A stretch of DNA of 64,000 nt, from the NCBI GenBank assembly GCA_903772945.1, contig CAICTM010000293.1, positions 1 to 64,000 on the forward strand, written 5' to 3'. Made by a program: the position numbers and the translations under genes. Positions 1 through 10,216 of the stretch are shown here, piece after piece. Under the pieces are notes generated by a model. The model did not search any database and was not told the origin of the DNA. It saw nothing but the letters and a program-made list of their open reading frames with translations. Position 1 is the stretch's first letter. Each line of letters begins with the position of its first letter. The stretch comes from Seminavis robusta (taxonomy: Eukaryota; Bacillariophyta; Bacillariophyceae; Naviculales; Naviculaceae).

Positions 1-149
1 CTCTCTCAGGTAGAGAACGCGACGACTTCAACACGCCAAACGTGAAAAGCAAACTGCCAAGCACAGGGTTCAAACTACCAAGACAGTGCAAGGTTGCGGA
101 ATTCCGGCTGTTCGACTTGCAGCCATTACAGGGCGAAAAAAGCAAGTCA

Positions 150-974
150 TCACGATACACCGTACGCACGACTCAATTCCCTTCCAGGATGTAAGGTAGC
201 GGTCTGTGGGTCACCAGCTGCCAAAGCTCTGGCGAGGAGTGGGGCTGGGATTTTCACCATGGACACCACAGGTAGTTTCTGGGAAGTTTTGTTTGTTGGG
301 AAGGTGGGGACCAGATTTGGCTGCTGTGGATCTGCCTTGGCACTGGCTCGTAGCTTGGTAAGATTGGCCACTGCAGACACCTGTACCATCTTTGCCATAG
401 TGTTGAAATATTTAATGGACCAAGTTGCTGGAAGCTGGCTGTTTGTAGGGATGTCGCCGGCAAAACCAACTGTTTGTTGGCACCATGCAGAGCCCACTTG
501 TGTGCAAACTTTGATTCCATATAAAATAATCAGTTCATGGTTAGTGGTGCGTGCTAAGAAGAACCCAGGATCGGGTGGGGAGATGTCATACCCTTGTGCC
601 AACTGGTGACGTACATCACCATCAGCATGTCCAATGGTGTATGTTGTTCGAAGCATGTCCATAATCATATTCTGATCAATACTTGCCATGTTATCTTCAT
701 CCTGAGAGACATAAGCCTCACTATTGCACCAGGTTGCAATGGATCCAGTTTGGTGAGTGGGTGCTGCGTGAGGCGGGTTGTTTGTTCCTGGCATTTGCTG
801 GTGCTGGAGCGCTGGTTGGACTTGCTGTTGTTGGTCGTGATGCTGGTGTTGTTGCAGCTGGTCTTGTGCGCTAGCGTAGTTGTCTTCTTCCTGAGTAGAA
901 TCTTCCTCTGCAGCTACATCCACAGCGTTGTTGTGGCTTTTTGCCGCCGGCTTTTTGTCTTCAGAATCTGACAT
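150..974 (-). CDS. Gln/His-rich protein of unknown function
   Basis: I do not recognise this protein. Reading starts best at the ATG at 974 (MSDSEDKKPAAK); the frame is open further upstream, but that part is Arg-rich and looks untranslated. The first ~90 residues are acidic and then Gln/His-rich low complexity. The rest (about 180 residues) is ordinary globular-looking sequence with several Trp and Cys residues (for example the segments IATWCNSEAYVSQDEDNMA and CTQVGSAWCQQTVGF). No signal peptide or membrane span is visible. It is intact, with no intron needed. The complementary-strand frames are shadows. A domesticated or element-derived origin is possible but I see no motif for it. Confidence 0.5.
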   Translation of the reverse strand: MSDSEDKKPAAKSHNNAVDVAAEEDSTQEEDNYASAQDQLQQHQHHDQQQQVQPALQHQQMPGTNNPPHAAPTHQTGSIATWCNSEAYVSQDEDNMASIDQNMIMDMLRTTYTIGHADGDVRHQLAQGYDISPPDPGFFLARTTNHELIILYGIKVCTQVGSAWCQQTVGFAGDIPTNSQLPATWSIKYFNTMAKMVQVSAVANLTKLRASAKADPQQPNLVPTFPTNKTSQKLPVVSMVKIPAPLLARALAAGDPQTATLHPGRELSRAYGVS

Positions 975-1853
975 GATGATCGTCGCAAAAATTTCGCGAT
1001 AGCTTTCGCGACGGCCTGGCCGGTTATAAACGCAAACGCCGCGAATGCAAGTCACAAACTTGGGACCACCACCGCAACTGAAAAACGAGGTTTCAGTTGG
1101 TCTTGGAGGGTACTTGGGGAGATCTCCAAATGTTCACTGCTGTCTTGAGGTTGGTTGGGGGCGAGTTTCGTTGGATTGGTATGGGTGCAGTGAGCGTGAC
1201 AAGTGTGGCCAGGTTTTACCAGCTTTGCTGCTTATTTTTTAAAATTACCTCAACTCCCTGGGGTGGGATTGTGGGGAATTCCAAAACGTGATTACCTCTG
1301 CTCCCTTCCTGGTTTGGGGAAACTGGGTAAACCCAAAACAGCAAAACACAGCGACGATGGCAACTCTCTGTCACCTTTGCCGTTGTTTTTGCATACAAAC
1401 AAACGTCTACTACTGTATGTTAGCTGGTTAGGAGTTCTCTTTTCTTGGATTGATGGGCAGTAAAACTGCTTCTTCTGCTTCTTCACAAAGATCGATCGAT
1501 CGATCCAAGAAAAAACACACCATTAAGACTAATCTTAACTACTAGATTGTCTCTTATTTCACATTTCCAAACTAATACCCACAGCACTCTTTCCACACCC
1601 ATCCTACATCGGTGACTTGAATATAGCCGGGCCTTTCATGGCACGAACCGCCTCTTCACAAAGATCGATCGATCCAAGAAAAGAACAAAAGTGAGGAATC
1701 GGGGCTGCAGCAGAGGTGCATGCGCCCTTTTCGCGCGAAGCTTCACTACGTGGATTTTCCTCTCTGGATGCCTTTGCATTCGTTCCTGCGTGTCCGCTTC
1801 TGTTGCTGTGAGTTGCTGTGATCCTTGTACGTATCCGGATAGAGTAGTGGACG
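975..1853. other. intergenic region with a short direct repeat
   Basis: No convincing gene. It lies between the divergent starts of the Gln/His-rich gene and the glycosidase/kinase gene. A stretch of about 32 bp, TCTTCACAAAGATCGATCGA followed by TCCAAGAAAA, occurs at about 1480-1513 and again at about 1652-1684, differing by one GATC unit. It may be a small tandem duplication. The pyrimidine-rich DNA after the second copy is probably 5' UTR of the downstream gene. Confidence 0.5.
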
Positions 1854-4110
1854 ATGATCTTACAGAGGTTGAATGGCACGTCTTGTGTGAGTTTGCGCCG
1901 GTTATCGCAGCGACGACGAAGAGAATTTTCGAGCCTTCAGAACTATCTCCAAGTGGACAAGACTGTGGAGGAAGCTTTGAAGAATGGTGAACCGATCGTC
2001 GCGTTGGAGTCCACCATTGTGGCGCACGGAATGCCATTTCCGCAAAACTTGGAGACTGCGCAGAGTGTCGAATCCATAGTTCAATCCAAGGTGAGTGAGT
2101 TTGCTTCTGATCGCATGTATTGTGATTTGTGATAACACGTTCGCTGATAGCTTTCTGCCGTCAATATCTTTTCGATGCAAAAGGGTGCGGTACCTGCTAC
2201 TATTGCCGTCAAAAATGGTGTTTGTCACGTTGGTCTCACTGGGGATGAATTGGAGGACCTTGCCAGAGCGGGTGAAGAGAAGAGGGCTCAGAAATGCTCC
2301 ACACGAGAGTTGTCCTTGATTCTCGCCAGACATCGCCTGGCTGAAAACACAAGGGGAAGAAGGCCACATCAATGGGGAGGTAAGATATCATTGGTGCTGC
2401 CGAGCATTCCTTATCAATACAAATTCCTAATTTTGTTTGGAACCTTTGGTTGCATGGCCGTTTCTTGCAGCCACTACGGTGGCATCTACAATGGCTTTGG
2501 CGCACACGGCTAAAATAGATACTTTTGTCACCGGTGGCATTGGAGGGGTACATCGAGGCGTAGAGAATACAATGGATATTTCGGCTGATCTGACGGAGCT
2601 GTCGCGCACACCCGTTGTGGTAGTTTCGGCTGGCATCAAATCCATTCTGGATATTCCGAGAACTTTGGAGGTTTTGGAAACCAATGGCGTCCCGACTGTG
2701 GCCTTTCAAGCAGATGAATTCCCTTGCTTCTTCTCGCCCAACTCTGGAATCATGGCACCCGCAAGGGTAGACTCTGCTGTGGAAGTGGCGTCTGCATTCA
2801 GTGCTGCGCGGGCACTCAATTTCCCCCATGGAATGCTAGTAGCCGTCCCTCCACCAAACTCTGCTGGTGAATCTATTGAACAGGCCATCCAAGAAGCATT
2901 GGAAGAAGCCAATAAGCGGGGGTTGCATGGCCAAGCGGTGACACCCTTCATTCTGAAACGTGTTGCCGAAACAACAGGTGGAGACAGCCTGCGTTGCAAC
3001 ATCTCTTTGGTTCAAAACAATGCGCAAGTTGGGTCTGAAATTGCCGTGGCTATCGCAGAGCAAAAGAATTCAACTTCAGTTGGAATCTTGCCAAGTGAAC
3101 TGCCACGGCCATCGCCAGTGATTGTCATGGGTGGCACAGTCCTGGATATTGTAGCAAAACCCAAATCAGGCGCATTGTTGCTCGGGACTTCCAATCCTGC
3201 TGACTGCACTGAGTCAGATGGAGGAGTGGCTAGGAATGTGGCAGAAGTGCTAGGTCGACTGGGATCCAAGCCCTTGTTGTACTCTGCGGTGGGACATGAC
3301 GCCCGAGGGCTTGCCTTGCAGCGACGGCAGTCCGAGTATGGCATTCAAGATTCACACATGACAATCCACGTTGTAGAGGGATCCAATACGGCAACCTACT
3401 TGGCAGTATTAGAAGGCGAGACCAACGATCTCCACACGGCATGTGCCGACATGGCCGTCATGAGCGACATTCAGAAGCCTCCACGCGAGCTCCTGTCCAC
3501 AGCAAAGATTCTTCTCGTGGATGCCAACCCACCCATCGACACGCTGAGGAGTGCTGCGTGTGAAGCGTCGGACTTGGGTGTGGACGTCTACTTTGAGCCG
3601 ACGAGCGTGCCAAAAGCTCAATTGGCTGCTCACGACGCGGCCTTTCTCCGCGCTCTCACGGGCGCATTCCCCAACCTCTCAGAACTAATCGCCATGAGAG
3701 ATGCTGCTTGTGGTGCAACGGGGGACCTGGGTGAACCTGGTTTGGACATCGAGGAAATCAGATTTATAACGGCTCAAGTATTGAGTTGCATGTCACCCAA
3801 GAAAGCTTGCCTGGTGGTCACAATGGGCAGTGAAGGCGTCTTGCTCGCGACTAAGAAAGGTGATCGTCAATCAGGCGATGAAAGCGATCCTGCAGACTAC
3901 CAATTTCGACACTTTCCTGTAGTGGATGAAGTGGAGGTTCAAAACTCCACAGGGGCAGGCGACACTCTTGCTGGGGCCTTTCTACATGCCCTTTTAGAAG
4001 GAAAAGACGAAAGTGAAGCTGTATCATGGGGCATGCAAGCAGCAGCCCTCAGTCTGCAATCATCAGATCGAACAATATCACCCGAGTTGTCAAAGTTACG
4101 AATCTCATGA
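1854..4110 (+). CDS. pseudouridine-5'-phosphate glycosidase / PfkB sugar kinase fusion
   Basis: Bifunctional pseudouridine catabolism enzyme: the kinase half would phosphorylate pseudouridine and the glycosidase half would split pseudouridine 5'-phosphate into uracil and ribose 5-phosphate. Proposed exons 1854-2090, 2184-2379 and 2471-4110, about 690 aa; the splice phases (0, then 1) keep frame. The glycosidase half is PsuG-like: VALESTIVAHGMPFPQN, GAVPATIAV, ATTVASTM, TGGIGGVHRG and TGGDSLRCNI. The C-terminal half is a PfkB kinase with an N-terminal VIVMGGTVLDIVAKP strand and the anion-hole signature NSTGAGDTLAGAF. An alternative acceptor at 2150 would insert 11 residues where PsuG has none. 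The N-terminus is Arg-rich (MILQRLNGT...SLRRLSQRRRR), which suggests mitochondrial import. Fused PsuG-PsuK enzymes are known in eukaryotes. Confidence 0.85.
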
Positions 4111-4409
4111 TGCATCCAGAACACTGGGAGTTGAGTAGAACAATCTGCAGTCACCTTGTATTGTAACAAAAGTTTTGGCCCTGATTGATATTGAAGGAAT
4201 TAAGTTATAGAAGCTGTTATAGATATTGAGGATTGCCTAAGAGAAAGACTACAGATGTGCAATCGTCAATTACAATGCTTCCGCACACAGCAAACACACA
4301 CAGTTGCAAACGTTCTTAACTACGACGCTGCAACACAAAACTCTCGTGATACAGTGTACCTTTGGAACCATATCTCGTCCATTCTCCAGCAATCTAGCTA
4401 GCTAGCTAC

Positions 4410-5165
4410 TTATTCTTCCTCCTCCGGAAAGATACCTCGCAGGACATTTTGTAGCAAGGGTGGCAGCTGTGTGCTTTCAAACTCAATTTCTCCTTGCAGG
4501 AACTCGGGGAGATGTTTTGGATTTTCCAGCATGGCGTACTTCAAAATGGTACCGGCAGGTTCTGTGGATTGCTGCTCCTCTGTCATTGTTTCCTCGGTGG
4601 ATGGTACCGTCGAAATACGAAACTTTGTCGCCACCTTGGTTTCCGGGTTTTTAACGCAACAGACAAAGTCTAGTTCCTGTGAGGGTTCATCTTCTTTCTT
4701 GTCTGTGGATGCTTCTTCCTCCTCATCATCACCTGATGTAGGAGACTTCTCCTTGTTCTTCTTATCATCTGTTTGCTGTGGGAGTTGGACATTACTAAGA
4801 GTAGCTCCCGTGAGTTGTTGGTAAGCGTGAATGGTCGCCTCTTGTTGCGATAGTCTGTCTTGCAACTGTTGCAATTGCGTTTCTAGTTCCTGCTGTCGTT
4901 GTAGTTGTTCTCCTGCCTTGGCAGCTTGGCCTCTCAGAGTATTGTTTTCGCTTTCCAGTTCTTGATTGTAGGTTCTCATTAACTTTTCTCGTTCTTCGCT
5001 TTCCCGAGTGTGTGCCTGCAAGAGGGCTTCGGCTTGGGTGACTCGTTCCCTTTGCAGGGCATAAAAGAGCGTTTCCCAATCCTGGTTATTGTCCTTGTCG
5101 TCATTGTAGTCAATTCCATCCGCCGATTTTCGCTTTTTCCATGAGAGCTGTTGACACAATTCCAT
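4410..5165 (-). CDS. coiled-coil protein with Csm1/Pcs1-like C-terminal domain
   Basis: About 251 aa from the ATG at 5165; an in-frame ATG lies at 5177. Residues ~30-140 form a long Gln/Glu-rich coiled coil ending in IHAYQQLTGATLSNVQLP. An acidic/Lys linker follows, then a small C-terminal domain (LDFVCCVKNPETKVATKFRI ... LKYAMLENPKHLPEFLQGEI ... LPPLLQNVLRGIF). This order, and the 'leucine-pro-x-phe-leu-x-x-glu-ile ... leu-pro' ending, resemble the monopolin/kinetochore subunit Csm1/Pcs1, a coiled-coil dimer with an RWD-like head that crosslinks kinetochores or recruits nucleolar partners. That is an inference from pattern. Spc24/Spc25-type or other RWD proteins are alternatives. It is divergent from the downstream NELF-B-like gene. 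Confidence 0.55.
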   Translation of the reverse strand: MELCQQLSWKKRKSADGIDYNDDKDNNQDWETLFYALQRERVTQAEALLQAHTRESEEREKLMRTYNQELESENNTLRGQAAKAGEQLQRQQELETQLQQLQDRLSQQEATIHAYQQLTGATLSNVQLPQQTDDKKNKEKSPTSGDDEEEEASTDKKEDEPSQELDFVCCVKNPETKVATKFRISTVPSTEETMTEEQQSTEPAGTILKYAMLENPKHLPEFLQGEIEFESTQLPPLLQNVLRGIFPEEEE

Positions 5166-5177
5166 TATCACTAACAA

Positions 5178-5503
5178 TGCTGTCTGTTGTCGACTGATCC
5201 TAGACTACATGTATTATCTCATCTACCCTCTGTGTGAAGACACCGACTGGATGAGCACTCTGGTCGAGATGATGTCAAGGAAGACGTTGCTTTCCGTGAA
5301 AATGGATTTGAAATGAAGATCTATGCACGACTGAGCCACCCAGCAGAGCCGCAAAAAACGGTTTGATCGAGTGTCGCCTTCAACCTCCAACAAGATCAAG
5401 ATCTTTGACGCCCATCGATCATTCTCACAGAGATATCTATTGAGTACAGCACACTTTACTTTTAGTTAGTTGTACTTGTACTTGTACTTGTGGTAACACC
5501 ATC
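5178..5503. other. divergent intergenic promoter region
   Basis: About 325 bp between the start of the Csm1-like gene (-) and the NELF-B-like gene (+). No gene is seen. A short run of TTGTAC-type hexamers lies just before the + strand start codon. Confidence 0.5.
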
Positions 5504-8500
5504 ATGTCAGCCCCGGACAAGTCTCCGAACGCCAATAATAAGACGGCCAAAGCTCCTGTGTTTCCCGTGGGTCCGGCAGGTCGTCGCGATCTTCGCCGAG
5601 CCCTGGTTCGATCGACGAATCCAGTGGAAACCATTCAGAAATTCCAACGGGAGCATTCGCTGCATTCCATGTTTGCCAAAGCCTTTGGCACCACACCGAG
5701 CCACGAAGTGTCTGCCGAAGAAGCCAAGGCCAAGACTCGCAGCAAAGGAGATGCTCCTGCTCTCCAAGTGGAATCCCTCGGCACGGATTCGGCCATGGCA
5801 TTTCTATCCAATTTGGGGGTCTCCCAGTACGAAGTCCACAAACGTGTGGGTGACACGCTACTCAAACATCTCGAAGTGGAGATTAAAAAGACACAAAAGC
5901 CAGAACCACTCTTAAATTTACTCAAGTCTTGTTGGGTCTATGCGACAACCATTCCAGAATTACGGCCGGTCTTGTGGACCGTGCTCAAACAACTCGGAAA
6001 AGATACCCCACCCGCCGTACTCAAGGCACTGGGAGAACAAGAAGAAAACGGAGAACTCAAACACGCCGATATATTCCGACCTCTGCCTCCGCTGTTGAAG
6101 CGGCTTGTATGGGAGACGGACTGGGATGACAAAATCTCGCGAGAAATGGTGGAACAAATGGAACCCAAAGCCTTCCTGGAACAAGTCAAAACAACTCTGC
6201 TCGGTCATACCATATTGCCACATTTGAAAGACTACTGTCGCAATGAGTACCTCGTCACACATGCCAATCGACTCTTTGTGGAACGCGTCCAGCAGCGGGC
6301 ATTGCCTACCAACCAACGGAGAGCACTCAACGCTCTCTCCAATGCAACCGGTTCCTCGGCAAATCCAGCCGGTAGTTCTTCCCCCAAAGCAGCATCCAGT
6401 ACACTCAGCAGTCTCACCAATCGAGCGGGAAGTGCAACGACTCCCACCAAATCTTCCACAACCAACGCTGTCGATGGGGAAATAACATCGGGGAAAACCA
6501 TTGCGTCCGTAAAACAGTTATTGTCCGATCCCACTGGAGGGACGGCTGCGTTTCGACCCAAATTGCTCTATGCTGTACTCTCCATTTTGATTGCCGAACA
6601 CGGATCCTTGGATGACAATATCATGGCGTGTTCCGATCATCTCCACTGTACGCTCGTAGCCGATCTGCTCCTATCGGCATCGACGGGACTTCCCAAAGCC
6701 TATCAACACGTCTTAAGACTGGCCATTACATTGGATGACAGTGTCAAGGCGGGGGTGCTGCAAGATACGGCCATTCTCAAAATACAGTCTTGTTTGAAGG
6801 ATATATTCCCGGCCATGAAGGAGACGCCAACTGACAAAAAGGACGATGACAAGGACAAGGACAACAACAAGAACAACAGCAGCAACAACAAGAAATCACC
6901 ACCCACGAAAGGAGGCAAAAAGGACGGAGGCAAAACGGACCCCAAAAAGGATGCCAAGGGCAAGACGACGCCGGGAAAAACTGCCAACAATCCACTGAAA
7001 GAACCCACCACAGCGTTCAAACGACAGCTCAGTCGTATCATTCGTGGCTGCTTGGATGCCATGAAAGAGGCCGATCCACAGAGTCTCTTTTTGAATCCTG
7101 TCACGGACGCCATTGCTCCAGGATACAGCAAAGTCATCAAACAACCCATGTGTATCATGACCATGGAGAAAAAGATTGACGATCACGACAACATGTACAA
7201 AACATTGCAAGAATGGGAGGAGGACGTCAAACTCATGTTCCAGAATTGTATCACCTACAATCGAGGGGCTGCTGGTCAATGGTTTCGAGGGGAAGCGCAG
7301 CGGCAAAAGAAAGTCCACAAAGAAGAAATTTTGCCACAAGCACGAATTCTATATGACAAGGAAGTCGCGCTACGAACAAAGACGGAAGATGATGACGAAG
7401 ACGCGCCGTCGCGAAAACGAAAACTACCTGGAACCTTGCCCGATCCCAAAAACAAGCCAGGGACTGTTTCGTCCCAGATCAGCCCTGTACCTGCCGTCTT
7501 TAAGAATACGGTCCCTGGGGCCGCCGCTGCCAAGCCCGAAGCCGAGGCAGAAAAAAACAAGGACAAGGTCTATCCCAGCATGCCGTCATTGGCATCCATG
7601 CTTTTGGCCGACCCCTTTGTCGTTCGATTGATATTGAACCGGATTTTGCGGTCGGTAAGACTGGATATCATCCGGGGCAAATCGTTGCCAACAGGCAGCA
7701 ACGTTGTTCCATCGTTGTTGCAGATGCTGCATATGGCACAGTGGTCCAATCAAGTGTGTGCCTCGCGTGGTTTCCAGTACATTGTTCCCGGAGGCGGTAT
7801 TGAAGCTCCACCGGAGACGGACCAACCGTCGGCCGAAGAGTTTCTGATGCAAATCATCCCTTTTGATGCCTTGCGCAAGTTCCTCCCGCTGCTCTCGCAG
7901 CTGTTCATGGAGAATGCACTGGATCAAAGAGTGATTGTTGGAGGCGACCTGCACGATGCATTTAATTCCATGATGGAGGCGAGACCCAAGCCTCCGGATC
8001 CCGAGGTGTGGTCCACGATCAGCAGCAACAATATTCAAGGTGTCGCGGCTTTGGTCCAAGGAGCATTGGTTCACATTTGTCTGCCTGGCAATTCGAACGA
8101 GGCTTCCCTCGCTGTGACATATCCCAAGTTTGCCGCTGTTCTCGCAGAAGCTTCCTCTGCCATTTGCGATGATAGGGCATTCTTCGCGGGTTTGATTGAT
8201 GCGTTGCTCAAGCACAAGTCCAAGCTGCAGCGATCCACTAGAGACGCCGTTGTCTCTACTTGGCTGGACTTTCTGCGCAAGCCACCTCGACATGCCAAGC
8301 GCAAGAAGGGCCCGAAGAAGCAAAAGAAATGGGGCACCAGCACATCGGCAGCTCACGAATGTTTGATAACCTTATTCAATGAGTGGGCTGCTCTTGGAAA
8401 TCAGCTGCTTCCTCGGGATAAGCTCTTGGAATTTGCATGCGATATCGTCAAGGCCGTAGAAGAAAGCGAGACCCTCGCGGAACGACGGTTTCTTGCTCTT

Positions 8501-8746
8501 TGGAAGGAGTCACTGGAAACCAAGTCAGAAGAAGAACCTAGCGTGGGAGACTTTACTCCCATCCGAAAGCAGTACGAGCGCATGATGAAGAGTTTGCCCG
8601 AGGCTTCCAGAGCACAGTGGAAAGAACAGGTAGGACTCGTAGACGAAGAAGAAAGCAAGGAAGAGAAGACAGAAGACAAGGAGGAAGAAGAAGAAGAAGA
8701 AGAAGACAAAATGGAGGTTGACGTTAAAGCCGAAGAGGAACAATAG
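5504..8746 (+). CDS. NELF-B (COBRA1)-like protein with an internal bromodomain
   Basis: Single-exon 1,080-aa protein. The N-terminus (LRRALVRSTNPVETIQKFQR, then FLSNLGVSQYEVHKRVGDTL, IPELRPVLWTVLKQLGK, LKRLVWETDWDD) follows the same pattern as animal NELF-B, the HEAT-repeat subunit of the negative elongation factor that holds promoter-proximal RNA polymerase II. Correspondence resumes after residue ~690 (SMPSLASMLLADPFVVRLIL; animal NELF-B has a similar LSMILCDPF segment). Between the two parts, after a Lys/Asn-rich linker (~445-500), sits a bromodomain at about 505-625, with PVTDAIAPGYSKVIKQPM and FQNCITYNRG. The Asn of the YN pair, which binds acetyl-lysine in this family, is present. The tail is Glu-rich. 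Both part-assignments come from recall of family patterns. Confidence 0.65.
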   Translation: MSAPDKSPNANNKTAKAPVFPVGPAGRRDLRRALVRSTNPVETIQKFQREHSLHSMFAKAFGTTPSHEVSAEEAKAKTRSKGDAPALQVESLGTDSAMAFLSNLGVSQYEVHKRVGDTLLKHLEVEIKKTQKPEPLLNLLKSCWVYATTIPELRPVLWTVLKQLGKDTPPAVLKALGEQEENGELKHADIFRPLPPLLKRLVWETDWDDKISREMVEQMEPKAFLEQVKTTLLGHTILPHLKDYCRNEYLVTHANRLFVERVQQRALPTNQRRALNALSNATGSSANPAGSSSPKAASSTLSSLTNRAGSATTPTKSSTTNAVDGEITSGKTIASVKQLLSDPTGGTAAFRPKLLYAVLSILIAEHGSLDDNIMACSDHLHCTLVADLLLSASTGLPKAYQHVLRLAITLDDSVKAGVLQDTAILKIQSCLKDIFPAMKETPTDKKDDDKDKDNNKNNSSNNKKSPPTKGGKKDGGKTDPKKDAKGKTTPGKTANNPLKEPTTAFKRQLSRIIRGCLDAMKEADPQSLFLNPVTDAIAPGYSKVIKQPMCIMTMEKKIDDHDNMYKTLQEWEEDVKLMFQNCITYNRGAAGQWFRGEAQRQKKVHKEEILPQARILYDKEVALRTKTEDDDEDAPSRKRKLPGTLPDPKNKPGTVSSQISPVPAVFKNTVPGAAAAKPEAEAEKNKDKVYPSMPSLASMLLADPFVVRLILNRILRSVRLDIIRGKSLPTGSNVVPSLLQMLHMAQWSNQVCASRGFQYIVPGGGIEAPPETDQPSAEEFLMQIIPFDALRKFLPLLSQLFMENALDQRVIVGGDLHDAFNSMMEARPKPPDPEVWSTISSNNIQGVAALVQGALVHICLPGNSNEASLAVTYPKFAAVLAEASSAICDDRAFFAGLIDALLKHKSKLQRSTRDAVVSTWLDFLRKPPRHAKRKKGPKKQKKWGTSTSAAHECLITLFNEWAALGNQLLPRDKLLEFACDIVKAVEESETLAERRFLALWKESLETKSEEEPSVGDFTPIRKQYERMMKSLPEASRAQWKEQVGLVDEEESKEEKTEDKEEEEEEEEDKMEVDVKAEEEQ

Positions 8747-8845
8747 TAGACAAGCCAAAACTAAAAAAGAGACAGCAGCGCTTTTGCCATTAAGGCCATG
8801 TACGTCTTGATCGTCCCGTATTTGCAAGTCGCTACTAAATAGTTT

Positions 8846-10216
8846 TCAATTCGGGGAATAATTGTATAGCGCCACAATATCCTGTGGTCGACAGGCAGCC
8901 CGGCAGAGAGGACATTCGGGCCGTATGCCGGACACCCACTGCAAGAGGCACTTCCAGCAAAAGACATGCCCACACGACGATGGAGCTGACGGATTCTGGC
9001 GTTCCATGTTGCATATGGAGCATATGCTTCTTCTCTTGCTATCAGTGTTGTTGTTGAATTCCGCTGAACTTGCACCATCATCTATCGTTCTTGCGGATTG
9101 AAATATGACTGAAGGTTGGTGTTGTGGATGGCGTTCTGAGGAGGACGACGACGTAGATTGCTGGGCTGCCTGTTCACGCATCAACATCCACCGACTCGTC
9201 GCAGATGCAGACGCCTGAACCGCGGTCGCTACGAGTTGGGATGCCAATAGAAGCCCCACTAGTCTGGATGTAGTTGGCTGGTGATAAAGTCTGGTAGGTG
9301 AAGTTGGTACCATGGAGAGCCCACTGAAGCGATGGATCCATGAAGGGTACAAACCGGTCCAACAAAAATGGGCCAACTGCAGTTTGGCCAACCATCGTCC
9401 AGCCTGGTGGATCGACGGTTCATTTCGCAGTTGCTGTTGCTGCTGGTTGGTTTCTGCCTGCAGCATGTGAGGGCCTTCGAATGGTGACAAGGCTGCCGAA
9501 GCCAAAACTCGAGCCAACAAGAGCAGCACGGATTTGAGTTTTTTCCGCAAAGTGGTTGCCCATTCTGGTATACTTGTTTGCTGGGTGGTGGATACTGACG
9601 ATGGTGCTCTTTCTGTAGAGTTTATTATAATTTCACCTTGATGATTGTTGGATGTTGCAGCCGAAGCAGCTTGATTGGCTCTTCTTAACATGGCTTGCCG
9701 TTGTCTCTCGTGGAATTCACGTCGACTAACTCCTCGCAAAAGTTCATCATTCTGCTGGGTATCTGCTGATAACATTGCAGAAGGATTTGTTGCACCGTTG
9801 TTTGTTGTTCTTGTTGTCGTACCTGATGAGATTGCATCATTGTCGTGGCTACTTGTTCTGTTGTGTGCTGAAAAAGCATACGCCCAGGACAAGGCCACCA
9901 GAGTGGATGCCACCAGTTTCCACCTGGAGGCACCATTGGAAAATCGGAGTCCCACCGTCTCCATGCCCAGAGTGGTCCCCTTGCTTGTCTGCCGCAGTCC
10001 CAAGGCCAAACACAAGAGGGATGCCAAGATCCAAGATTCTTGTTCCGCCAACGCATGCCTCCTCCGTGGCAGCACCGAGGAAATCACTTGCTGAAAGAGA
10101 GCTTGGCATTCCTTCACGTATCGAGCATCTTTGGCCAAGGCGAGCAATCCATCCGGCACAAACTCCAGTCTACCATTGAAGAGATGATTATTCTGCAGTG
10201 GGGGAGGAGATGCCAT
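8846..10216 (-). CDS. PEX10: peroxisome biogenesis RING E3 ligase PEX10
   Basis: 456 aa, single exon, converging on the NELF-B-like gene with a ~100 bp gap. PEX10 is a peroxisomal membrane RING ubiquitin ligase which, with PEX2 and PEX12, ubiquitinates the receptor PEX5 for recycling. The C-terminus (about 398-440) has a complete C3HC4 RING: CSICNMERQNPSAPSSCGHV, FCWKCLLQW, CPLCRAAC, and the family ending ...PQDIVALYNY. Upstream is the hydrophobic Pex2/Pex12-type region (GRWLAKLQLAHFCWTGLYPS). Gln/Asn/Thr-rich inserts at about 140-250 and 340-390 make it longer than animal PEX10 (~330 aa). No peroxisomal targeting peptide is expected. Confidence 0.85.
   Translation of the reverse strand: MASPPPLQNNHLFNGRLEFVPDGLLALAKDARYVKECQALFQQVISSVLPRRRHALAEQESWILASLLCLALGLRQTSKGTTLGMETVGLRFSNGASRWKLVASTLVALSWAYAFSAHNRTSSHDNDAISSGTTTRTTNNGATNPSAMLSADTQQNDELLRGVSRREFHERQRQAMLRRANQAASAATSNNHQGEIIINSTERAPSSVSTTQQTSIPEWATTLRKKLKSVLLLLARVLASAALSPFEGPHMLQAETNQQQQQLRNEPSIHQAGRWLAKLQLAHFCWTGLYPSWIHRFSGLSMVPTSPTRLYHQPTTSRLVGLLLASQLVATAVQASASATSRWMLMREQAAQQSTSSSSSERHPQHQPSVIFQSARTIDDGASSAEFNNNTDSKRRSICSICNMERQNPSAPSSCGHVFCWKCLLQWVSGIRPECPLCRAACRPQDIVALYNYSPN

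Noticed and set aside
94-609. 171-codon + strand frame
   Set aside because: It is antisense to the Gln/His-rich gene, with shadow-like composition and no recognisable motif.
1045-1486. Several 60-90 codon frames upstream of the glycosidase/kinase gene
   Set aside because: Short, overlapping on both strands, with no coding character.
2091-2183. Shorter 60-nt intron (2,091-2,150) in the glycosidase/kinase gene
   Set aside because: It keeps frame but inserts 11 residues into the conserved junction before GAVPATIA; the 93-nt intron gives the family spacing.
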